This document shows positions 8,303 through 17,138 of a DNA stretch of 64,000 nucleotides, one piece after another. This stretch comes from Spirochaetota bacterium (lineage in GTDB: Bacteria; Spirochaetota; Brachyspiria; Brachyspirales; JACRPF01), in the NCBI GenBank assembly GCA_016214035.1, contig JACRPF010000022.1:230611-294610 (forward strand). The letters are read 5' to 3'. Both the position numbers and the translations under genes were made by a program. The first letter of the stretch is position 1. Each line of letters starts with the position of its first letter. The notes under the pieces were generated by a model. The model saw only the letters and a list, made by a program, of their open reading frames with translations, was not told where the DNA came from and made no database searches.

Positions 8303-9691
8303 ATGCGGGAGCCTCCGGTGACTCGAAAGCTCAAAAGCAATAAACCGCGGGCGGCAGTGAATAAAGAGACGCCGCCGCAAGCGGGCGGACATTCGCATAT
8401 CCGTAAACGCATCAATGATGCGCTCATCATACGCGGCGCGGCATTCGCGCCTATCGCGTCACTCATCATCCTTCTTGCTGTGGCCGCAATGTCGCTTGTG
8501 TTCCTTTTTCTGGAACGAAACGCGCTTATCGAACGCACGCACGATACCTGCCGGACCATCGCGGTGGGCCTGAGCAGCGTTGCAATCGAATCGATCGCGC
8601 AGAACAAGCCGCTCACGCAGGAATATATAAATGAGCTGTCGAAACGGCGCATCCCGGGTCTTACGAACGCGTACGTCGTCAAATTCATCTCTGAGCGCGT
8701 TGAAGGGAAAAAAGGAATCACCGGCGGTGTCATCATCGCCGCGTATCAGTATGCGGGGCGCCCGGGCGACACACTGCCCTATAACAAGGTGCGGGAGCTG
8801 GCGGCAATTCGTGAGTTCAGAAAAGATCTCGTCATCGATGAAGGAAAAAACGACGCGGTGCCGCAGGCGGCAGATGCGCGGAGCAGTACGACGTCATATC
8901 TCGCGGAATTCAGCGACACCCTGAAGGACATTTTTTTCGGCGGCTCGTCGGGAACCTATTACCAGTACTCATATCCTATCGTGTGGAAATTCACGCTGCA
9001 TCGCGAAGAGCAGATCGCCCACCTCGGCATGGTGCGTCTGCGGTTTCTAAAAAGCGAGATGCTCAGGACGTTCTATCAGACCCGTACGATATCGTTCACG
9101 GTGATAATCATAACGCTCGCGCTTGTCGGCGGTCTCGTCTTTTTCTATGTGCTCCTCGTCAACACGCTCAAGGAAAAACTCCGTGTCATCGAAAAATTAT
9201 CTGTCACCGATCCGCTCACGGGACTATGCAACCGTAAAAAATTGAACGACACGCTGGATTATGAAATAGCACGCATACGCCGATACGGCGGCACGCTTGC
9301 CGTCATCATGTTCGATATGGACCACTTCAAGCTCGTGAACGACACGTGCGGGCATGACGCCGGTGACGCGGTGCTCGTGGGGATGGCGAAGCTCGTTGCC
9401 GAGGAACTGCGCGAGACTGATACGTTTGCACGGTGGGGCGGCGAGGAATTCGTCATCCTTCTGCCGGACAATACCGGCCGGGAGGCGGCGCATCTTGCCG
9501 AACGGCTGCGCGTAAAGGCCGAGGCTGCCGGACTTGCGGCAACGCATGCGGTCACGGCGAGTTTCGGCGTGGCGCATTTCGCCAAAGACCAGACGCGTGA
9601 GACATTCCTGAAATCGGTTGACGAGGCGCTCTATGCGGCGAAAGACGGCGGACGCAACCGCGTGGTGATGTATGCCAAAGCGATGCAGTGA
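8303..9691 (+). CDS. Membrane-anchored GGDEF diguanylate cyclase
   Basis: 462 residues. Two membrane segments (about 46-70 and 262-288) flank a periplasmic sensor region of roughly 190 residues without recognised family. The cytoplasmic GGDEF domain follows: KLSVTDPLTGLCNRKKL start, FDMDHFKLVNDTCGHDAGD, and the active site RWGGEEF. The inhibitory I-site RETD sits exactly five residues before GGEEF, so product inhibition is expected. It makes c-di-GMP from two GTP. Monocistronic. A basic cytoplasmic N-terminus of about 40 residues precedes the first membrane span; a later start is possible. Confidence 0.9.
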   Translation: MREPPVTRKLKSNKPRAAVNKETPPQAGGHSHIRKRINDALIIRGAAFAPIASLIILLAVAAMSLVFLFLERNALIERTHDTCRTIAVGLSSVAIESIAQNKPLTQEYINELSKRRIPGLTNAYVVKFISERVEGKKGITGGVIIAAYQYAGRPGDTLPYNKVRELAAIREFRKDLVIDEGKNDAVPQAADARSSTTSYLAEFSDTLKDIFFGGSSGTYYQYSYPIVWKFTLHREEQIAHLGMVRLRFLKSEMLRTFYQTRTISFTVIIITLALVGGLVFFYVLLVNTLKEKLRVIEKLSVTDPLTGLCNRKKLNDTLDYEIARIRRYGGTLAVIMFDMDHFKLVNDTCGHDAGDAVLVGMAKLVAEELRETDTFARWGGEEFVILLPDNTGREAAHLAERLRVKAEAAGLAATHAVTASFGVAHFAKDQTRETFLKSVDEALYAAKDGGRNRVVMYAKAMQ

Positions 9692-9700
9692 CGAACCGGA

Positions 9701-10972
9701 TTACGGCAGTACCGTTCCGACGATGAGGATCTGTCCGGCATAACTGGAAATACCTTCCGGTAATTCTTTGATACGGAGCACCGCGGTGTGTTCTCCGGGC
9801 GCCTGTTCCGGCAGATAAAAAAAGCGCGCATATCGTTTTATCTTTTCCGTCTGCGGACGCTTGATGACGAGCGGCGTTGCGGCATTATCGATGGTCACTT
9901 CAACTTCCATGCCGCTTCCCTGCGGTATATCGCTGAAACCAATCGTCGTGCCGTTCCATTTCACCGTGATGGTCTCGCCTGCCTTGTCGCATTTCACCGC
10001 ACCGCGGAGCATCGCATGCGTGCGGCCGAAATCCTCGCGATACACCGCGTCTTTGGCCGTGTCTAACGGAGTCCATCCGGCGCTGAGGACAACGTTGGTT
10101 GCCGGGATGAGCATCGCCGTTTCCCAGCATTTCGCTTCGAGCGGCGTGATGATGGTATGTTCCGCAGGTTTTCCCTCGGGCTTCATCGTGAGCATCGAGC
10201 GGGCGATGACATCGCGATAGACATCGTGCCCGTCATTTCCCGGATGCGTGCCGTCGGCGGAAAACACCAGTTTTCCTTCAACAGGAGCGCTTGCTTTGAA
10301 AATAAGCTCTCCCGCTTTTTCGCGTTTGGCTATCTCCACGCCGAGGTCTATCGACGGGATGCCGTACGCGTTGGCAACCGTTTCCATGATGGCGCCGAAC
10401 CAGGGCGTTTTACCCGCCTGAATATCCTTAAGCATGCCGAGTGAAATGGTGTACACCAGACAGATGTCGGTGCGCGGATTCTTTTTCCATATCTGACGGA
10501 CGATGCCTTCCGCGGATTTCGCCTCATATCCGCCGCCGCCGTTGACGCGGTGCTCCATGAAAACGAGATCGGGGTCCTTCGCGAGCACGTCGCCGGCGAG
10601 ACGGCACGCGCCGTAATCAGAGCCGGTTCCGGATATCGCCGCGTTGATCTCTACGAACTCGGTGTTCGGATACTGCGCCTTGAACCAGGCGAAACTTTTC
10701 GGCCGCCATCCATTAGCCGCAGTGATGCTCCCGCCCAGATACGCGATGCGTACCGGTCCTCCGGCCGCGCACTTGGCGAAGAAATTGGGCAGTCCGTCAC
10801 GGACGCGGAGTTCCTCTGGTATTTTCGGGTCGTAGGAGCCCGTCGCTCCCCCGGTGATCTTTCCCTGTGTGCGGTTCATGGCGCCTCCCGTCGTTTCATC
10901 GGCAAAAATAAAAAATGATGCGATACATGCAAGTGTAACGATACAAACGGAACGAGCGATTGACTGTTTCAT
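9701..10972 (-). CDS. Secreted SGNH/GDSL-type esterase with C-terminal beta domain
   Basis: 423 residues with a signal peptide ending near FADE (25). The SGNH fold shows block I AYLGGSITA (nucleophile Ser82), a block II/III region with AISGTGSD, and block V DGTHPGNDGH containing the catalytic Asp/His pair (about 240). The last 130 residues are beta-rich and carbohydrate-binding-like. In this neighbourhood of glycoside hydrolases the likely job is removing acetyl or other acyl groups from polysaccharides outside the cytoplasm. Similar proteins are labelled acyl-CoA thioesterase/GDSL lipase; the substrate is not known. Confidence 0.8.
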   Translation of the reverse strand: MKQSIARSVCIVTLACIASFFIFADETTGGAMNRTQGKITGGATGSYDPKIPEELRVRDGLPNFFAKCAAGGPVRIAYLGGSITAANGWRPKSFAWFKAQYPNTEFVEINAAISGTGSDYGACRLAGDVLAKDPDLVFMEHRVNGGGGYEAKSAEGIVRQIWKKNPRTDICLVYTISLGMLKDIQAGKTPWFGAIMETVANAYGIPSIDLGVEIAKREKAGELIFKASAPVEGKLVFSADGTHPGNDGHDVYRDVIARSMLTMKPEGKPAEHTIITPLEAKCWETAMLIPATNVVLSAGWTPLDTAKDAVYREDFGRTHAMLRGAVKCDKAGETITVKWNGTTIGFSDIPQGSGMEVEVTIDNAATPLVIKRPQTEKIKRYARFFYLPEQAPGEHTAVLRIKELPEGISSYAGQILIVGTVLP

Positions 10973-11004
10973 TATTCGCCTCGATGTTATTTACTCTTCC
11001 GCAT

Positions 11005-11032
11005 ATTATACGCAGTTCGATGGTTATCGCAA
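11005..11032 (-). promoter_or_regulatory. Promoter for the SGNH esterase gene
   Basis: On the minus strand TTGCGA (11032-11027), 16 bases, TATAAT (11010-11005), about 33 bases upstream of the ATG at 10972. Confidence 0.55.
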
Positions 11033-11084
11033 TATGATTTTCTGCGTGGTGATGACCGGACTGCCGCTGCCAATACCGTTTTTT

Positions 11085-13448
11085 TTATTTTAAAGCATCT
11101 GTATTACGCGCAAGCCCGCGCTTGACGACCTTGGCACGCTCCGTTTCTTTCTCCGCGCGTTTCGGTGTCTTTCCTTTTCCGGGGAATACGCCTTCTTCGT
11201 GTTCAAGGCTCCAGCCCTGATATTCGCGAAACGCGTGATATGCCCATGACCAGCCGTGCTTTTCGAACAGGTCGATAACATCCGTAAGCCATGCGACGGC
11301 GCTGTCCACCGGCGCCCAGGCGATAACGCTGAACTCACCGACGAAAATGGGAACGCGCCATTTCTGCTGAAACGCAATGACATTTTTGCAGCCGCGTTCA
11401 AGCGCCTCGCGGTTATAGGTGCTGCCGCTGATGACGCCGGGATACGACACTGCGGCCGGCGACGCGTCCACACGGAGTCCGGCATCCTGCAGTTGGGATA
11501 CGCCCTGATGGGTGAATGTGCCCGGGTCGTAAAAATGGAAACTGTAGATGACACGCGCGTCGGGCAGCGGCAGAAGATCATCAAACCCGCGGGCACCGCC
11601 GCCGGGACCGACTTCATAGATGATCCAGGTTGACGGATCGACGCTTCGAATGGCTTTTATGATCTTCACCGCGAGCGGCCGCCATTCACGCGGGGCGTAC
11701 GGCAGCTGTCCCCGGTCGAGCGGTTCGTTGAAGAGATCGTATCCCCAGATCGTTTTGCGATAGGGCGTCATCCGTACCGCGATGGCTTTCCACAGCGAGC
11801 AGAACGCGGTTTCAAGTTCGGGGTCGTTCCAATATGCCGCGCTCTCATCTGGTTTTCCCGTCGGCAGTCCATGACAGTCGAGTACCACTTTGATGCTGGC
11901 ATGCTGCGCGTTCGACACCGCGTTTTCCAGCCAGTCGAGAAATACCGGCAGATGATCCGGCTTCCAATATTCAGTATTGCGTTTGGACGCGGAATTGGGT
12001 CCGAACTGCAGACGCACCACATTCGCGCCCCAGTGCCGCATATCGACGAACGCCTTTCCTTCCTGCAATGCACCGGACATGAAACCACGCACCACCGGCG
12101 GATCGGGGCGTTCACGCTCAAGGAGCGCGACATTGGTAAGTGCTTCACCGGCCGTGCGCAATTTTTTCCGCACAAGCACCATCGGTGACGCCGTCGCGGG
12201 TATGAACGGACGGTCGACGCTGCCTGCCGTCACGAGCGCGCCGAAGACATCGGTACGGCTCCACGACGCGTCGCCCGTGTCCTGCCGGCTCCAGGTGATC
12301 TTATGTCTCCGGCCGGAGCCGCTGTCATTGTCGTTATACGAGATGTTGAATCCGATGGGCAATCCGTCGCAGGGACGTATGATGAAATAGTCGTTTGATA
12401 ATGGCAGCGACGCTTCAAAGGCCCATCCGTTATTGACCGTCACCGCTTTTACACGCATCGGGACTTTCCCTTTGGCGACGACATCCTGAACATTGCCGCT
12501 TGACGGCGTTACGAATATCTGCATTGAGCTGTCGTCGTATTGGGGCAGGCGGAGGAACAGCGGATCGATGAAAAGTTCGATGCAGTCATTCTCGTACGGC
12601 GCATTCTTTTTGGCGAATTGCAGAACATCATCCGTGATGCGGACATTCAGGAAGAGTTCATCATCGGAGCATGCGGCCTTGAAAGAAACGGACGCGTCGC
12701 TTTCCGCGGGCAATGCCGCGGCACCGTTCATCGTCGATAACGTTCCGGTGACGGGAATCGCATTCCAGTCGGCATCATCGCCGTCGATGGTCATGGCTGC
12801 CGGATGCGGTATCATCGCGATCAGTCCCGGCGCCGCCGATCGTTCAGCGGATTCACGCAGCTTTTTTCCCGCAGAACTTCCGGACTCGTTTTTTGCGGCC
12901 TCATATCCGGCGAAGAGTGATTCCATCGCCTGCTCGCGCGACACGGAAGCAGCATCCTGCTTCGGTGCTGGTTTCGGCGATATCTCAAGCCACTCCAAAC
13001 GGGCGCTATCTGATGGCCCGTCGATATGGGCAACAATCAGCGTTTCGCCGCCGCGAAATGAAAACGGGCGTTCCTCGATATGCATATCGCTGCCCGACAG
13101 ATTGATGAATCCGGCGATGGTGCCCCACGAACCGCCCTTGAACGGATTATTGCTGAGTACATAGACCTTTATCTTCCCCGAGCCTTTGCCGGAAAGAAGA
13201 TAGTCTCCCGCCGGAAGCGTGGCGGTGTGCCACATCTTCGCATCCCATGTCGTTCCGCGGAGCTGAAAGTATCCGTCGGCCGGCGTTACGGTCAGTGATG
13301 ACGTTTTCGACCAGCCAACGGGCGGTTTTCCGTCTGCAAATGAAAAACGCTGTCCGCCCGATTGCGCGAACAGTGAAATGCAGAAAAAAAGCAGTACGGC
13401 ACAGAATGTCAGCCGGGTCTGCAACAGAAGAGGTCTGATAATAGTCAT
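11085..13448 (-). CDS. Secreted multidomain GH5-type glycoside hydrolase with N-terminal binding modules
   Basis: 787 residues. Order: signal peptide (to about 29), a beta-sandwich module (30-155), a CBM9/DOMON-like module (about 205-400, starting PAAMTIDGDDADW), then a GH5 TIM barrel (about 440-770). Barrel motifs are complete: WGANVVRL, VVLDCHG, WGYDLFNEP (acid/base Glu), YSFHFYDP and FVGEFS (nucleophile Glu). GH5 enzymes retain configuration and hydrolyse beta-glucans, mannans or xylans; specificity is not readable. The start is preceded by GCGGAG. It follows the minus-strand XylR-like regulator gene by 97 bases and may be controlled by it. Confidence 0.88.
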   Translation of the reverse strand: MTIIRPLLLQTRLTFCAVLLFFCISLFAQSGGQRFSFADGKPPVGWSKTSSLTVTPADGYFQLRGTTWDAKMWHTATLPAGDYLLSGKGSGKIKVYVLSNNPFKGGSWGTIAGFINLSGSDMHIEERPFSFRGGETLIVAHIDGPSDSARLEWLEISPKPAPKQDAASVSREQAMESLFAGYEAAKNESGSSAGKKLRESAERSAAPGLIAMIPHPAAMTIDGDDADWNAIPVTGTLSTMNGAAALPAESDASVSFKAACSDDELFLNVRITDDVLQFAKKNAPYENDCIELFIDPLFLRLPQYDDSSMQIFVTPSSGNVQDVVAKGKVPMRVKAVTVNNGWAFEASLPLSNDYFIIRPCDGLPIGFNISYNDNDSGSGRRHKITWSRQDTGDASWSRTDVFGALVTAGSVDRPFIPATASPMVLVRKKLRTAGEALTNVALLERERPDPPVVRGFMSGALQEGKAFVDMRHWGANVVRLQFGPNSASKRNTEYWKPDHLPVFLDWLENAVSNAQHASIKVVLDCHGLPTGKPDESAAYWNDPELETAFCSLWKAIAVRMTPYRKTIWGYDLFNEPLDRGQLPYAPREWRPLAVKIIKAIRSVDPSTWIIYEVGPGGGARGFDDLLPLPDARVIYSFHFYDPGTFTHQGVSQLQDAGLRVDASPAAVSYPGVISGSTYNREALERGCKNVIAFQQKWRVPIFVGEFSVIAWAPVDSAVAWLTDVIDLFEKHGWSWAYHAFREYQGWSLEHEEGVFPGKGKTPKRAEKETERAKVVKRGLARNTDALK

Positions 13449-13545
13449 ACTGATACTCCGCGATGTTTCAGTCAGTGGATGCTGTATACATATAGTAACC
13501 TGTTGTCGCGGCTTCGGCTACAAGTATTTCACCGTCATGATGCAA

Positions 13546-14727
13546 CTATTTCTGTTTCCGCCGCCCCGCATGCTTCAGCCGGAATTCGCTGGGAGTACAG
13601 CCGTGTTCCCGCCGGAAAAACGTCATGAAGTTGGTGTGATTGTTGAATCCCGTGTTCATCGCAATCGTGGTGACCGATTCCGCGGTGTCTCTCAGCAGGT
13701 ATTCCGCCTGCCCGATGCGATGCCGGTTGACGTATGCCACAAATCCCACACGGAACGCATTCTTGAACGTACGCGAGAACTGCGACGGCGTCATACCGAG
13801 TGTTTTCGGCAATTCCCGGAGCATTTCAGGATAGGCGTAATTGGTACGGACGTACATCTCGACAAAGTGTCTGAAATCCGATACGTGTCCGCCGTAGAGC
13901 GTACGCCTGAGCGACGAGCGCCGTATCACCAGCGCGGAATCCACCAGTACGCGCTTCACGGTGCGTTCACCGCGGATACGCGCAAGCAGAAGACGTGCGG
14001 CTTCCCGTCCAATGGTGACACCGTCATGCCGCGTTGTCGTGAGCGGCACCGGTATCGGGTATTCCGGCGAGTCATTCATGCCGATGATGCCGATATCATC
14101 AGGGACGCGCACGCCGGCCGCGGCGGCGGCGCGTTCGAATCGGGACGCAAAAAAATCTGATTCAAAGACTATCGTATGCGGACGGTGTTTGCGGCAGTGC
14201 GCGAGCAGATCCTCCGCGGCCCGGTCGGGGGCGTACGCTCCGTGTACCCTGTATAAGTGTGCATACTCATGGACCGTCACGCCGATCTTTTTTCCGGAAG
14301 CGAAACGGATGAACGCATCGCGCCGCGTATCGCTGAACTGCTCCGTGCTCAATGTGGCGAAAAAACAGGAACGATGCCCTTCATCGGCAAGATGATCAAC
14401 GATTTTCCGGACCGTCGATACTTCGTCGGGGCCCACATACGGTTCATCATCCGCAGTGCATGACATGATGGCGATACAGGGCCGTTCTGCACGGACCTGA
14501 CGCCACACCGCCGCGAAGATATCAGACCCGCCCGGTATCGCCCCGATGCATCCGTCGAATGCGCGGAAGTCTCCGGACATTTTTTCCATATCATACATGT
14601 CAATGCAGGCGACATGCACCTGCTCCATCAGCGCGATATCATGGATCCCGGACAATATCTTTACCCAGTAGCCATTCGGAAGTGAATGGCTCCATGTATC
14701 ATATCCGTTTATAACGGCGATTTTCAT
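13546..14727 (-). CDS. XylR-like transcriptional regulator (LacI-type sensor + AraC DNA-binding domain)
   Basis: 393 residues. The N-terminal 270 residues resemble periplasmic-binding-protein/LacI sugar-sensing domains (KIAVINGYDTWSH, YVGPDEVSTVRKIVDHLADEGHRSCFF, DDIGIIGMNDSPE). The C-terminal 105 residues form an AraC double helix-turn-helix (TLGMTPSQFSRTFKNAF, AMNTGFNNHTNFMTFFR). There is no N-terminal HTH. It is a cytoplasmic one-component sensor, probably for a pentose or oligosaccharide. Last gene of a minus-strand run with PHP, AraC and methyltransferase genes, 14 bases after the PHP gene; the GH5 gene downstream is a plausible target. Confidence 0.88.
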   Translation of the reverse strand: MKIAVINGYDTWSHSLPNGYWVKILSGIHDIALMEQVHVACIDMYDMEKMSGDFRAFDGCIGAIPGGSDIFAAVWRQVRAERPCIAIMSCTADDEPYVGPDEVSTVRKIVDHLADEGHRSCFFATLSTEQFSDTRRDAFIRFASGKKIGVTVHEYAHLYRVHGAYAPDRAAEDLLAHCRKHRPHTIVFESDFFASRFERAAAAAGVRVPDDIGIIGMNDSPEYPIPVPLTTTRHDGVTIGREAARLLLARIRGERTVKRVLVDSALVIRRSSLRRTLYGGHVSDFRHFVEMYVRTNYAYPEMLRELPKTLGMTPSQFSRTFKNAFRVGFVAYVNRHRIGQAEYLLRDTAESVTTIAMNTGFNNHTNFMTFFRREHGCTPSEFRLKHAGRRKQK

Positions 14728-14741
14728 CTTGCCTCATCAGA

Positions 14742-15398
14742 TTATATTATCAGATTAAAATCACCGACGACGATCGCCCGGGCGAATGCGGCGCTGTCGC
14801 TCACGCGCTCACGGAGGACGATGCCGCCGCGGGCGATGTCCTCATGCCGGTGAAAATCCGATCCCGACAACTCGCGCAGGCGGTGCTTTGCCGCAAACGC
14901 CTTCGCCCGGTCGTTCCGTGAGTCGTGCCGCGCGTTGCCGTTATGCACCTCGACGCCGTCGATGTGATCCGGTTTCGCCCGGCTCATGCCGTTCCGGTAC
15001 GGATGCGCCTGATAGATGACAAGACCGCTCTCAGCCGCGAGCAGTTTGAACCTGGCGGGAGTCATCCGGTGGAGCATGGGATGTTCCATGATAAAATCCT
15101 CGGTGATGCCGTACACCAGATAATCATTGGCGTGATCGGTGAAGCGCATCTCGCAGCCGAGTATCACATCGAAATCGAGACGGGACGCTTCATCATACGC
15201 CTCGTGATATCCCGAGAGAAAACGTTTCGCCATATCCCGCCATGCGCCGGGTCCGGAAAAAAAACCTTCATAATAATGATCGGTAATCACCATGCCAGCG
15301 TATCCAGCATTTTTATAGATGCGCACCGCCTCGCGCGCCGGCACCTTGCCGCAGGAACTCACTTCGGATGTGTGTGCGTGTGTCTCGTATCGGTACAC
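14742..15398 (-). CDS. PHP-domain metal-dependent phosphoesterase
   Basis: 218 residues. The first PHP motif ETHAHTSE supplies His7 and His9 and a second motif VITDHYYEG supplies an Asp/His pair; LVIYQAHPYR and LSGSDFHRHED are the third and fourth metal-ligand motifs. The family includes histidinol phosphatase-like and 3',5'-nucleotide phosphatase enzymes with a trinuclear metal site. Located between two AraC-family regulator genes with gaps of 12 and 14 bases, so clearly co-transcribed. The substrate is unknown; a sugar phosphate or small signalling nucleotide would fit. Confidence 0.85.
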   Translation of the reverse strand: MYRYETHAHTSEVSSCGKVPAREAVRIYKNAGYAGMVITDHYYEGFFSGPGAWRDMAKRFLSGYHEAYDEASRLDFDVILGCEMRFTDHANDYLVYGITEDFIMEHPMLHRMTPARFKLLAAESGLVIYQAHPYRNGMSRAKPDHIDGVEVHNGNARHDSRNDRAKAFAAKHRLRELSGSDFHRHEDIARGGIVLRERVSDSAAFARAIVVGDFNLII

Positions 15399-15410
15399 GG
15401 TATCGGCTCC

Positions 15411-16208
15411 TTACGGCATGTCCCGGAACTGGCCCGGCGACATGCCCATTTTTCTGCGGAAGAATTTCGCGAAATAGTTCGGGTCGATGAAACCCGCGGC
15501 ACGGGCAACTTCCGCGGTGGTGCGTCCGCCTTCGGAAAGCATGGTGAGCGCGCGCTCGAGCCTGAGCGAGTCGACGTATTCCTTTGCCGGCATGCTGAGC
15601 AATTCCCTGCAGTGCCGGTTCACCGTAGCTCTGTTGACGCCGAGCCGTTCAGCGACCGACTGCACCGAACAGTCCGGATCGGTGAACGTTTTCGTGATAT
15701 CATCGAGTATCGCATCATCGTTCCCTTCCGGAACATGACGGACCGATGCTGTCGCAAGCGTTGCGAGTATGCGATATACTTCGGCGCTTGCGGCGGCTTC
15801 ACTGCCCCGCGCACGGCTCCTGATGACGCGGGCCAGCAGATTGAAATCCTTTTGCGTGATATTCGCGGGAAACGGCGTCTTCGGAATGGCGAGTGATTTG
15901 ATAACGGCTGCGGCATATGTTCCGTCAATGGTGAACCAGCGGTATTCCCAGGGTTTGGCGCCGCTTGCAAGACGATGCTCGCTTTCCGGCATGCACACCG
16001 CGGCATGATGTTCTGAAACGCGGCAGTCGTTCTTCCCGATGCGGACGAAACCTTCACCGCGCACCGTCCACAGCACCTGCACGAAACGTATGCGGCGGGA
16101 CCCGCTCTCCGCATGCGGTTGAAACACCGCACGCCCCACGGAACGCAGTCCGAACGGCACACCGTGAGGCGCCCGTGACGGACGGTAGATGACATGTTGC
16201 TGTATCAT
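15411..16208 (-). CDS. AraC-family regulator with N-terminal cupin-like sensor
   Basis: 265 residues from the ATG at 16208, which overlaps the stop of the upstream methyltransferase gene by four bases (ATGA). The N-terminal domain (about 1-140) is cupin-like, containing VLWTVRGEGFVRIGKNDCRV. The C-terminal AraC double HTH runs from about 160 to 263 (RLGVNRATVNRHCRELL, AARAAGFIDPNYFAKFFRRKMG, then GQFRD at the end). A longer start at 16346 would overlap the upstream gene extensively and lacks support. Probably senses a sugar through the cupin and regulates neighbouring catabolic genes. Confidence 0.87.
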   Translation of the reverse strand: MIQQHVIYRPSRAPHGVPFGLRSVGRAVFQPHAESGSRRIRFVQVLWTVRGEGFVRIGKNDCRVSEHHAAVCMPESEHRLASGAKPWEYRWFTIDGTYAAAVIKSLAIPKTPFPANITQKDFNLLARVIRSRARGSEAAASAEVYRILATLATASVRHVPEGNDDAILDDITKTFTDPDCSVQSVAERLGVNRATVNRHCRELLSMPAKEYVDSLRLERALTMLSEGGRTTAEVARAAGFIDPNYFAKFFRRKMGMSPGQFRDMP

Positions 16209-17008
16209 GATATCCCGCCGATGTGATAGCGGAAAATGCCGGTAGCTTTTGCAATGAACGGCAACAGCCGCATCCATCCGAAGGCACGCAGCCGCGGTTC
16301 GGGTTTGTCGAAGTAATACCATCGATCGATCAGCCGAAATCCCCACGGTTCAATCGCTTCGGGACCTTTGGCGTCCCAACGCGCGCGCGCGCCGGAGCGT
16401 TTGAGTACGGAGCTCATGCGGTTATGATGCCGGGAGATGAACGGCGATGCCGCGTCGAATACAAGCTCGCTTCCGGGGAAACGCGCCGCCATCTCCGTGA
16501 GGAGCGGCTTGACATCGCCGGTGCTGAAATAGGGAAACACCCCTTCGGCAAGAAACAGCACGGGACGATTATGGCGTGCCGCTTCATCAAGCCAGGAAAC
16601 GTCCAGCATGGATATCCCGATTGTTTCAGCCCGATCGGTATCGGGAACAACGGAACGCCTGAGTTCGATTACTTCAGGCAGGTCGATGCCGAGCCACGAC
16701 ATCCGTCCGTTGTCAAGCCGATGGAATCTTGTGTCTAATCCGCACCCGATATCCACCACCAGGCCGTCGGGATTTGTGTCAAGAAAAGTGCGCGTGAATG
16801 TATCGAATTGCCGGGCGCGCATCACCGTGATGAACGCATCCGTTGCGCGCATACCCAGCAGGAATTCAGGATTTCCGCCAAGCGCATGGTAGATCTCGAC
16901 GGCGCGCGGGTCGCGGAGGATGGCATCGGGACGTATCGACTCGACGGCACGGCATGCCAGCGGGACGAGCAGCGTGCGGGCGACTCCGTGAAGATCGGAA
17001 ACGGTCAT
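16205..17008 (-). CDS. Leucine carboxyl methyltransferase (LCM/PPM1) family class I SAM methyltransferase
   Basis: 267 residues. The SAM-binding motif I is VVDIGCGLDTRF, and the following strand ends WLGIDLPEVIELR, with FLAEGVFPYF as motif IV; the GCGLDTR and AEGVFPY pair is characteristic of the LCM family that includes many bacterial methyltransferases of polyketides or unknown substrates. First gene of a four-gene minus-strand operon, overlapping the cupin-AraC gene by four bases. Why a methyltransferase is coupled to sugar regulators is unclear. Confidence 0.85.
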   Translation of the reverse strand: MTVSDLHGVARTLLVPLACRAVESIRPDAILRDPRAVEIYHALGGNPEFLLGMRATDAFITVMRARQFDTFTRTFLDTNPDGLVVDIGCGLDTRFHRLDNGRMSWLGIDLPEVIELRRSVVPDTDRAETIGISMLDVSWLDEAARHNRPVLFLAEGVFPYFSTGDVKPLLTEMAARFPGSELVFDAASPFISRHHNRMSSVLKRSGARARWDAKGPEAIEPWGFRLIDRWYYFDKPEPRLRAFGWMRLLPFIAKATGIFRYHIGGIS

Positions 17009-17138
17009 GCCGGTCTCACGTGTATATCATAATTGCCATGCCGCAAAATTACCCTCCGGTGCAACATAAATACTCTTGCCGACTGCGCATATCGGAACGA
17101 TTATACTGTCGTACCCGATAACGTCAAGGAGAACGACT

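Noticed and set aside
16209..16346. Longer N-terminus for the cupin-AraC gene
   Set aside because: It would overlap the methyltransferase gene by more than 100 bases; the ATGA overlap at 16205-16208 is the natural coupled start.
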